Positions 32,291 to 39,111 of a stretch of 39,111 bases of DNA are shown in pieces (the stretch's first letter is position 1; each line of letters starts with the position of its first letter). A program made the translations under genes and the position numbers. The notes below the pieces were generated by a model. It was not told where the DNA came from. It saw only the letters and a program-made list of their open reading frames with translations, and made no database searches. Source of the DNA: Bacteroidales bacterium (GTDB taxonomy: Bacteria; Bacteroidota; Bacteroidia; Bacteroidales; Tenuifilaceae); the NCBI GenBank assembly GCA_017524185.1, contig JAFWUG010000016.1, forward strand, positions 1 through 39,111, given 5' to 3'.

Positions 32291-33151
32291 ATGCGTAACG
32301 CCATACTCCTAATTTCCCTGCTGCTCGGCAGTTCGGGGCTAAACCTTTGGGCTCAACCCAAACCCTTATACCTTTGGGCCAATGTGCCTGGAATGCAGCA
32401 CGAACGCACACGGCTGTATGTTTACGACGATATACCCGAAAGCAAGCGTCAAAATATCGCCATGATTATCTGCCCTGGCGGCAGCTATCACCATTTGGGC
32501 ATGAAACACGAGGGGCACAATGTGGCCCAATGGCTCAACCAGCACGGCATTGCGGCCTACGTGCTGCGCTATCGCATTGGCGCAAACGGCTATCATCATC
32601 CCGCCATGCTGCAAGACGTGCAACAGGCCATGCGCTACGTCCGCTCGCAGCATAAAGACATAAAGTTAGGATTGATAGGCTTTTCGGCCGGTGGACACCT
32701 TGTTGCCATGGCCGCCGAGTTCCACCAGCACAACTCGCTGGCCGCACACATGAGCGTATCGCCCAACACATTGCGTCCCGACTTTGTGGTGCCAGTGTAT
32801 CCAGTGGTGTCGATGCGCCCACCCGTGGCACACGCCCGCTCGCGCAAGAATCTCATTAGCCGCAACGCAAGCCAAACCATGATTGACAGCCTTTCGCTTG
32901 AACTGCACGTGCCAAGCAACATGCCCCCCACCCTACTGATTGCCACGCAGGACGACCCTGTGGTGAACCCCAAAAACTCCATAATGCTCGATAGCGCACT
33001 AACTGCCAATCAGATAAACCACAAATTCGTATTTTTCGAGGAAGGCGGGCATGGCTTTGGCCATAAACCCAACAACACCAAGGCTCCCAAATGGGAACCC
33101 ATATTGCTGCAATGGCTATCGGAGCAATCTATACTTCCCACAAAACACTAA
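32291..33151 (+). CDS. Exported alpha/beta hydrolase, acetyl-esterase-like
   Basis: The 286-residue protein has a signal peptide ending NLWAQ near residue 22. It is an alpha/beta hydrolase of the carbohydrate-esterase/BD-FAE type: an oxyanion-hole segment ICPGGSYHHLGMKHEG, the nucleophile S132 in IGFSAGGHL, an aspartate in ATQDDPVV, and a histidine in EEGGHGFGHKP. Family members remove acetyl or similar esters from polysaccharides or small substrates. It acts in the periplasm or outside the cell, in contrast to the cytosolic enzymes around it. The stop is 2 bases before the next start, so translational coupling is likely. Confidence 0.9.
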   Translation: MRNAILLISLLLGSSGLNLWAQPKPLYLWANVPGMQHERTRLYVYDDIPESKRQNIAMIICPGGSYHHLGMKHEGHNVAQWLNQHGIAAYVLRYRIGANGYHHPAMLQDVQQAMRYVRSQHKDIKLGLIGFSAGGHLVAMAAEFHQHNSLAAHMSVSPNTLRPDFVVPVYPVVSMRPPVAHARSRKNLISRNASQTMIDSLSLELHVPSNMPPTLLIATQDDPVVNPKNSIMLDSALTANQINHKFVFFEEGGHGFGHKPNNTKAPKWEPILLQWLSEQSILPTKH

Positions 33152-33153
33152 AA

Positions 33154-34449
33154 ATGAGCCAGTTTGTACCCGAAATAGAGTACCGTCCGCTCGACGAGAT
33201 ACGCCGCTATCAGGAAGGCCGCCTACGCGAAACGCTCGACTACCTTGCGCTGCGCTCGCCCTACTACCGAGCACTTTTCGCCCGCGAACATATCGACCCC
33301 AGCAAAATACGCACATTGGACGACCTTAGGGTGATTCCATTCACCACCAAGGAGGACCTGCAACGCCACAACGCCGACTTCTTTTGCGTTGAGCGTGAGC
33401 GTATTGTGGACTACATCACCACCTCAGGCACGCTGAGCGACCCAACCACCTTTGCCATGACCGACCGCGATTTGGAGCGTTTGGCCTACAACGAAGCAAT
33501 ATCGTTCACCTGCGCGGGCGGCAAGCCAGGCGACATCTACCAGCTAATGACCACCATCGACAAGCGATTTATGGCTGGGTTGGCCTATTTTTTGGGCATA
33601 CGCAAGATGGGCGCAAGCGTAATCCGCGTGGGCAACGGCATCCCCGAGCTGCAGTGGGACACCATCAACCGCATACAGCCCAACACCATAATCTGCGTAC
33701 CCTCGTTCATCCTCAAAATAATTAAATACGCCGAGGAACACGGCATCGACTATCGCCGTTCGAGCATACGCAAAGCCGTTTGTATTGGCGAAAATCTGCG
33801 CGAAACCGACTTCTCACTCAACCTGTTGGGTCAGAAAATACGCGAGAAATGGGACATTGAGCTCTACTCAACCTACGCCTCCACCGAGATGAGCACCACG
33901 TTCTGCGAATGCCAAGCGGGTCAGGGCGGACACCATCACCCCGAACTCATAATCTGCGAACTGGTTGACGAGAACGACAATCCCGTGGCCGATGGCCTCC
34001 CCGGCGAGCTGGTGGTTACCACATTGGGCGTTGAGGGTATGCCCCTGCTGCGCTTCAAAACGGGCGACATCTGCCAGTTCCACCACGAGCCATGCTCGTG
34101 CGGACGCACATCGATGCGCATAAGCCCAATCATTGGGCGCAAAAACCAGATGATTAAGCTAAAGGGCACAACGCTATACCCCGCGTCGATATTCGATGTG
34201 CTCGACAATGTGGATTATGTGGAGAACTACATTGTTGAGGTTGAAGCCAACGAAATTGGCACCGACAGCGTAACGGCCATCATTGGCTGCAAACAGCCAT
34301 CGGAAGAGCTAATCAAGGATCTGAAAGACAAATTCCGCGCCAAGCTACGCGTTGCCCCCGAAGTGCGTTTCGACGACATTGACACCATCAGGCGCATAAC
34401 CACCCCCGAAGCACGGCGCAAACCGCTAAAATTTATCGACAAACGGTAA
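33154..34449 (+). CDS. Phenylacetate-CoA ligase-like AMP-forming enzyme
   Basis: The ATG at 33154 (MSQFVPEIEYRPLDEI) gives 431 residues, the usual PaaK length. Motifs are the phosphate loop TTSGTLSDPTTFAMT (from residue 89), YSTYASTEMSTTFCEC (adenine and substrate region), PLLRFKTGDIC and the hinge GRKNQMIKLKGTTLYPA with the flexible C-terminal domain. A CSCGRTSMRI segment is typical of the family. The enzyme makes an acyl- or aryl-CoA through an adenylate, though no phenylacetate pathway gene is nearby. The next gene is an acyltransferase that could use a CoA-activated acid. Confidence 0.9.
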   Translation: MSQFVPEIEYRPLDEIRRYQEGRLRETLDYLALRSPYYRALFAREHIDPSKIRTLDDLRVIPFTTKEDLQRHNADFFCVERERIVDYITTSGTLSDPTTFAMTDRDLERLAYNEAISFTCAGGKPGDIYQLMTTIDKRFMAGLAYFLGIRKMGASVIRVGNGIPELQWDTINRIQPNTIICVPSFILKIIKYAEEHGIDYRRSSIRKAVCIGENLRETDFSLNLLGQKIREKWDIELYSTYASTEMSTTFCECQAGQGGHHHPELIICELVDENDNPVADGLPGELVVTTLGVEGMPLLRFKTGDICQFHHEPCSCGRTSMRISPIIGRKNQMIKLKGTTLYPASIFDVLDNVDYVENYIVEVEANEIGTDSVTAIIGCKQPSEELIKDLKDKFRAKLRVAPEVRFDDIDTIRRITTPEARRKPLKFIDKR

Positions 34450-34474
34450 GCCAACTCCCCCCCATAGAAAAACA

Positions 34475-35632
34475 ATGGCAAACACCCATCAATTCGACGA
34501 TATACGCCCATACACCGACAGCGAAGTGCCGGCTGCGATAGCCCGAGTGCTGTCCGACGAACGGTTCGATACGTTTATGCGCAACATGTTCCCCAAGGCC
34601 AACATAGGCTTTGTACGCCAAGAACTACAGCGCGTTAGCACCGTTCACGAGCTACAGCATAGGCTTATGCGCAACGCCATGGCGCACATCATACGCAGCA
34701 CCACTACGGCGTTTGCCCACACGGGCATTGAGCAACTACAGCTCAACACGCCCTACCTATACGTGTCGAACCACCGCGACATTATGCTCGACGCATCGCT
34801 GCTTTGCTACTGCTTGGTGGCGCACAGCAACATCGACACGCCCGAAATCACCTTTGGCAGCAACCTGATGCAAACGCAGCTGATTGTCGATTTGGGCAAG
34901 ATTAACAAGATGTTCAGATTTATGCGCAGCAACGGCTCGCCCCGCGAATTGGTGAGCATGTCGCAGCAAAACTCGGCCTACATCCGCCACGCCATCACCG
35001 AGAAACGCGAATCGGTATGGATTGCCCAGCGCAACGGGCGCACCAAAGACGGCAACGACCGCACCGACGTGGGCGTGCTGAAAATGTTCGCCATGAGCGC
35101 TCCCAACAACCTGACATTCAGCGAGAACTTGGGGCAACTGAACATAGTGCCGCTGTGCATATCCTACGAGTATGAACCATGCGATGCCATGAAAACCAAC
35201 GAGCTATACATATCGCGCAGCAAACGCTACGAGAAGCAGCCTGGCGAAGACATACGCAGCGTAGTCCATGGTGTGGTGCAGCCCAAGGGACATGTGCATT
35301 TGGCCGTATGCCCCACCATCACCCCGGCCGACATTGCCCAATGCGCCGAACAGCCCAGCAATGCCCGCTACAAAGCGTTGGCCAGCATCATCGACCAACG
35401 CATTCATGCAGCCTATAGGCTATGGCCAACCAACTATATAGCCCACGACCTACTACACGGCGCAAATACGCACCAGCAGCACTACACAGCGCAACAACGC
35501 GAACAGTTTGCAGCCTACATGTCGCACAGCCTAAGCCCGCTCAACGGCAACGCCAACGAACTGCGCGAGATATTCCTAAGCATCTACGCCAATCCGGTAG
35601 ACAACGTGCTTAACGCAACAAACAAGCACTAA
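34475..35632 (+). CDS. PlsC-type (glycerolipid) acyltransferase
   Basis: The 385-residue protein carries a variant of the acyltransferase motif: YVSNHRDIMLD, with N99, H100 and D106. The spacing is H-x5-D rather than the usual H-x4-D, a form I believe occurs in a subgroup of bacterial acyltransferases. A second block SVWIAQRNGRTKDG resembles the glycerol-phosphate binding motif. There is no membrane segment. It would transfer an acyl group to a glycerol or lysophospholipid-like acceptor. It starts 25 bases after the CoA-ligase stop, completing the operon. Confidence 0.8.
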   Translation: MANTHQFDDIRPYTDSEVPAAIARVLSDERFDTFMRNMFPKANIGFVRQELQRVSTVHELQHRLMRNAMAHIIRSTTTAFAHTGIEQLQLNTPYLYVSNHRDIMLDASLLCYCLVAHSNIDTPEITFGSNLMQTQLIVDLGKINKMFRFMRSNGSPRELVSMSQQNSAYIRHAITEKRESVWIAQRNGRTKDGNDRTDVGVLKMFAMSAPNNLTFSENLGQLNIVPLCISYEYEPCDAMKTNELYISRSKRYEKQPGEDIRSVVHGVVQPKGHVHLAVCPTITPADIAQCAEQPSNARYKALASIIDQRIHAAYRLWPTNYIAHDLLHGANTHQQHYTAQQREQFAAYMSHSLSPLNGNANELREIFLSIYANPVDNVLNATNKH

Positions 35633-35718
35633 AAACAATGCACAACCAACCCCATTTGGCGCAATTTTTGATAAATACCACTTGGTTCATAAACCTTAAT
35701 AAACCCAAACGTATATCA

Positions 35719-36252
35719 ATGAAAATCAAAAACTTATCACTATCCTTCTTGCTTTTGCTCCCCCTCTTTGGTTGGGCGCAAAACAATGAACAACACTCCG
35801 ATAACACCAATCCATTTATCAATGAATTTGGTGCAAACGCTGGACTAACAACGGGTGTAGGCCTATCATACCGCCACTGGTTCAATAAATTCGGTGTACA
35901 AGTAACCGCTTTACCCATCAAAGAATCAAACTACACCTTTATAAGCGGCGGTCTAACAGGCATGTATTCAATGCACAACACCAAATACATTCGCATATTC
36001 GCCTACTGGGGCAACCATGTTTACCACGAGGGACACTCCTATACATCATACCAAGAAACAAACACGAATAACAACGATGTTAAGTACTACGGCTCAACAG
36101 AATACAACACCGGCGTTGGCCTCGGATTCTCGTTTGGACGCGTAGTAGCGTTCAACATATCTGTTGGCTACGGTGCCTACAATGTGTTTGGCGGTGCCAA
36201 AAACCTATCGCTACTTCCCACAGGCGAAATGGGACTTTACTGGAGATTCTAA
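35719..36252 (+). CDS. Small outer-membrane beta-barrel protein, paralogue 1
   Basis: The ATG at 35719 (MKIKNLSLSF) gives 177 residues with a signal peptide ending FGWAQ. The earlier reading from 35638 lacks a signal. The mature part alternates aromatic and small residues (VGLSYRHWFNKFGVQVTALP, IFAYWGNHVY, VGLGFSFGRVVAFNISVGYG) and ends in Trp-Arg-Phe (LYWRF), an ideal outer-membrane C-terminal signature. It is a paralogue of the next gene. The function is unknown. Confidence 0.85.
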   Translation: MKIKNLSLSFLLLLPLFGWAQNNEQHSDNTNPFINEFGANAGLTTGVGLSYRHWFNKFGVQVTALPIKESNYTFISGGLTGMYSMHNTKYIRIFAYWGNHVYHEGHSYTSYQETNTNNNDVKYYGSTEYNTGVGLGFSFGRVVAFNISVGYGAYNVFGGAKNLSLLPTGEMGLYWRF

Positions 36253-36270
36253 CCTTACAAACACCTAACG

Positions 36271-36798
36271 ATGAAATATTTAGCCATTTCCATACTGCTA
36301 CTGCTGCCCCTTTACGGATGGGCACAAAACGAGGAACGCAACGACGACGACAACTCCAACCCCTTTACTAACGAAGTGGGCTTCAACGCGGGCGGCACCA
36401 CAGGCGTTGGTCTGTCGTACCGCCATTGGTTCAATCGCTTTGGACTACAGGTTACTGGAATGCCCCTCAAAATAGACAACGACATATTTCTCAGCGCAGG
36501 CCTAACAGGCCTATACTCGCTGCGCAACACCAAATACACACGCGTTTACGCCTACTGGGGAAACCAAGTGTTCTACCTAAGGGAATCATACTACGAACAA
36601 ATTGGAGACAAGCAGATTTTAGATTACGGTAGCGATACATTCTACTGTTCTGGCATAGGAATAGGCTTCTCGCTTGGGCGCGTGGTAGCATTCAACATAT
36701 CCGTTGGCTATGCTGCCTACCAACTCATTGGTGCTGGCTATCACAACGGTCTATCGCTTTTACCCACAGGCGAGATTGGCTTATTCTGGCGGTTTTAA
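36271..36798 (+). CDS. Small outer-membrane beta-barrel protein, paralogue 2
   Basis: The 175-residue protein has a signal peptide ending YGWAQ and a mature barrel closely related to the preceding gene (VGLSYRHWFNRFGLQVTGMP, SLGRVVAFNISVGYAAY, ending LFWRF). The two genes are separated by 18 bases and differ mostly in the loops, consistent with an old tandem duplication. A strong terminator follows. Confidence 0.85.
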   Translation: MKYLAISILLLLPLYGWAQNEERNDDDNSNPFTNEVGFNAGGTTGVGLSYRHWFNRFGLQVTGMPLKIDNDIFLSAGLTGLYSLRNTKYTRVYAYWGNQVFYLRESYYEQIGDKQILDYGSDTFYCSGIGIGFSLGRVVAFNISVGYAAYQLIGAGYHNGLSLLPTGEIGLFWRF

Positions 36799-36860
36799 AC
36801 ATGTGATTACCAAACACTTACCCGTACTCCTTCGGAGGCTCTACGGATAAGTTCATAATC

Positions 36861-36896
36861 AGGGCGAGGACTACATTGCTACTCCTCGCCCTTTTT
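36861..36896 (+). terminator. Intrinsic terminator after the barrel paralogues
   Basis: A perfect 10-bp stem, AGGGCGAGGA (36861-36870) with TCCTCGCCCT (36883-36892), has a 12-base loop and a TTTTT tail. Confidence 0.9.
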
Positions 36897-37187
36897 CTAT
36901 GCTCCAATCCGACTATAACAGTTGGATTCCAAATAGTTTGAGACGCAAAACTACGCAAACAGAGCTATTTTGGGATGTACCTAACTGTCCATGCCAACTC
37001 TGTGCGCTATTCTACTACGTTGGCATTCATACAGGCACTTCTCTATCGGCTGTTTGTTGATAGTCTGATGCTGTTTGTCCTTTGAAATGGACATTACGTG
37101 GGCTGTAACAATGCGCTTTATAGCTCCGTAAAAACAGTAACTCTTTCTCCTTGAGTACTAAAAAACGAAGCAAACAACCAACCTATC
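36897..37187. other. Intergenic region, one weak dyad
   Basis: Nothing coding is recognisable between the terminator and the adhesin gene. ATGCCAAC (36991-36998) and GTTGGCAT (37019-37026) form an 8-bp inverted repeat with a 20-base loop and no T tract. No convincing TAnnTTTG box is seen, so the adhesin promoter is not located. Confidence 0.5.
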
Positions 37188-39111
37188 ATGACACCTAAAC
37201 GATTAACCTCCACCATATTGACCATGTTGTTGGCCATACCATCCCTTCAAGCCCAGCTCGACACCGAGTTTTGGTTTGCAATCCCAGAGGTGAACAGGTA
37301 TCACCAAACAGGAAAGGGAAATTGTCCTTGCAATGACGGTACTCCTACACGCTTTAGAATAACAACGCTTGATAGGCCAGTAACAGTTACAATCTCGATG
37401 CCTGCAAACGAGGCAAATTTTAATGGTGGAAATCCTTTGGTTATAAATATTCCAGCAAATAGTTTATATAAACTAGATTTAGCTCCTTATATTAGCGACG
37501 AAATACAAAAACAACACCCAGAAAACCCTAATTATCAAGCAAAAGTTTCGATGGAAAATAAGCTGAGATGGTGTCAGTCTAATTATCCTGGAAACGGAAG
37601 AAATCAATATATCAACCGAAACAACAAGGGAATACTTATACAATCAACTGATTTCGTTAATATTTACTACGAAATATCACTAATCAATAACAAAGAATTA
37701 CTTACTTTAAAAGGGAAGAATGCTTTAGGAAATAAATTCTTTGTTCCTTTTCAAATGAATTGGAATATTACAGATGGTTTTAATCATCCCAATAGACCAT
37801 ATAGAGCATTTGATATAGTTGCCACTGAAAACAACACTCATGTTAGAATCACAATCCCCAACGAATTAGCCATTTATACCATAAATAATTCTGCTAAAGA
37901 CAAAAATAACAAACCTATACAAAATTTGAAAAACAAAATATATGATATATACCTAAATAGAGGCGAAACTGCAATTATAGCACCATATGCAAGTCGTAAA
38001 ATAGACACAAAATGGAATCCATCAGATTTAAACAACGAATCAACATACCAAACAGAAAGAGTTCGTGGCAAACAACTTATTGGAGCTAAGGTTGAAGTGA
38101 TTGACGATGAAGGGTATAAAAAAATTGCTATACAGACACACGAAGACATGGTGAACTCGGAATCAAAACTAACAGGAGGTAAATCTGTAGACTACGTTGC
38201 AGATCAATTGGTTAATTTTGAGTGCTTAGGAACTGATTATGCGGTTATTAAAGGACATGCAGAGGATGGATTCTATTATTCGAATGAATATGTTATAGCT
38301 ATAGCAACAGAAAACAACACTAAACTGGATGTTTGGTTTGATAATAACAACTCGATATCATATAATCTAAACGAAAGCGAATGGAAAAGTATAAATATTC
38401 CAGCCAATGCTAATGTTGCTACCCTACAAGCAACTAAACCAATAGTTGTTTTTCATCAATCTGGCGTTGGAATCCAATTTGCTGGGGCTGTTGTACCCAC
38501 CATAAGCCGTTGCACAGGCTCAACCAAGGTGGCGTTTAATAGAACAATGGCTAAACTTGACAAAACACAAAATATTTGTCAATATCCAATGTGTCCAGGC
38601 GTTGCTCAGATTACAGAAGGTTGTAAAATAAACGGCAAAACACATGAATGTACCGGTAGTGATTTTCACTTATTTTTGAACATATTGGTATACAAAGGTG
38701 CGGAGGATGGTTTCAAATTGTTGCGCAACGGTGTTGATGTAACGGCCACACAGGCTCCAATCTTATTGCCTGCTAACGCTAATACGACGTTTAAAGACTT
38801 GCCAAATGCAAATGGTAATTTTGCTAAATACAGATATGCTCGTTTACATTTAGACGCCCTAGATCAAGACGTGGCATACACACTTGTAAATACAAAAAAT
38901 GTATTCCATTTGGGAGTAATCAATGGCAGAGGGGCAGGAATGATTATTGACGGCCAAGTAAAAACAGCCAATTCCGACGCCTTTTATGGTTATTTTAGCG
39001 ATTTTGCGGAGATAAAGGTGGACGGGACGGTGAACGGCCTGGCGGGCGACCTGGCCAAGGTTTGCTACGGCGACGTGCTGCGGCTCTACGCGCAGGGCGG
39101 GACCACCTACG
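37188..39111 (+). CDS. IgGFc-binding-type secreted adhesin, 5' part (runs off the window)
   Basis: From the ATG at 37188 the frame is open to the end of the window (641 codons). The signal peptide MTPKRLTSTILTMLLAIPSL ends at about residue 23 (QAQ), followed by LDTEFWFAIPEVNRY. That FWFAxPEV start, NNTHVRITIPN, and VVPTISRCTGSTKVAFNR are the hallmarks of the IgGFc-binding N-terminal domain found in many Bacteroidetes exported proteins, often type IX secretion substrates. The last codons (YFSDFAEIKVDGTVNGLAGD) begin a new Ig/PKD-like repeat. Base composition changes abruptly: the first 1.8 kb is AT-rich, but from about 39003 codons become strongly GC-rich. The missing 3' part would show whether a type IX C-terminal sorting domain is present. 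Confidence 0.85.
   Translation, partial: MTPKRLTSTILTMLLAIPSLQAQLDTEFWFAIPEVNRYHQTGKGNCPCNDGTPTRFRITTLDRPVTVTISMPANEANFNGGNPLVINIPANSLYKLDLAPYISDEIQKQHPENPNYQAKVSMENKLRWCQSNYPGNGRNQYINRNNKGILIQSTDFVNIYYEISLINNKELLTLKGKNALGNKFFVPFQMNWNITDGFNHPNRPYRAFDIVATENNTHVRITIPNELAIYTINNSAKDKNNKPIQNLKNKIYDIYLNRGETAIIAPYASRKIDTKWNPSDLNNESTYQTERVRGKQLIGAKVEVIDDEGYKKIAIQTHEDMVNSESKLTGGKSVDYVADQLVNFECLGTDYAVIKGHAEDGFYYSNEYVIAIATENNTKLDVWFDNNNSISYNLNESEWKSINIPANANVATLQATKPIVVFHQSGVGIQFAGAVVPTISRCTGSTKVAFNRTMAKLDKTQNICQYPMCPGVAQITEGCKINGKTHECTGSDFHLFLNILVYKGAEDGFKLLRNGVDVTATQAPILLPANANTTFKDLPNANGNFAKYRYARLHLDALDQDVAYTLVNTKNVFHLGVINGRGAGMIIDGQVKTANSDAFYGYFSDFAEIKVDGTVNGLAGDLAKVCYGDVLRLYAQGGTTY

Noticed and set aside
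37874..38149. A 91-residue minus-strand open frame
   Set aside because: It is antisense to the long adhesin frame, which has a signal peptide and recognisable domain motifs.

Overview
The window looks like a chromosomal segment of a Bacteroidota (Bacteroidetes) bacterium, probably Bacteroidales-like. I base this on TAnnTTTG -7 promoter boxes (clearest before rpsF), many signal peptides ending in AQ, a YebC start of the form MGRAFEYRKARK, an FWFAIPEV-type IgGFc-binding adhesin, a BspA-type leucine-rich-repeat protein and the rpsF-rpsR-rplI order. No species can be named from sequence alone. Most of the window has moderate-to-high GC. The DUF2130 gene at the left and the adhesin gene at the right end are visibly AT-rich, which suggests a different history for them.

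Layout. 1-3604 (minus strand): start of yebC, a DUF2130 coiled-coil gene interrupted by an in-frame amber codon, and a secreted CAP-like/BspA-LRR protein. 3873-5478: tpiA and prmA, closed by a terminator. 5641-10230: a 1529-residue exported protein of unknown function. 10240-12747: a YfcE-type phosphodiesterase (minus), rsmE, and the rpsF-rpsR-rplI operon with a near-perfect Bacteroidetes promoter and a strong terminator. 12963-21923: the most unusual part, a divergent cluster with a MORN-repeat protein and a PapD-like chaperone on the minus strand, then on the plus strand a TPR/SpoIIE-type phosphatase, two small paralogous exported beta proteins and a 1193-residue Ig/barrel/OmpA outer-membrane protein. 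22002-27715 (minus): trmD, a single-domain response regulator, a very large multi-PAS histidine kinase and a family 2 glycosyltransferase. 27716-29468: two palindrome-rich repeat regions around an aminotransferase. 29469-30422: an LPG-synthase-TM-type membrane protein. 30576-35632: a five-gene operon (B12-binding radical SAM, small unknown, exported esterase, PaaK-like ligase, PlsC-like acyltransferase). 35719-36798: two tandem small outer-membrane-barrel paralogues. 37188-end: a truncated IgGFc-binding adhesin.

The best candidate for an undescribed system is 14113-21923. A PapD-like chaperone, two small secreted proteins sharing a QFVF-T--EQ motif, and a large barrel protein with N-terminal Ig-like and C-terminal OmpA domains together look like the parts of a chaperone-usher-like surface fibre system with peptidoglycan anchoring. 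A hairpin between the first small gene and the rest would let the putative major subunit be made in excess. This is inference from gene content and motifs. None of the proteins matches a classical FimD/PapC usher by eye, so structure prediction is the deciding test.
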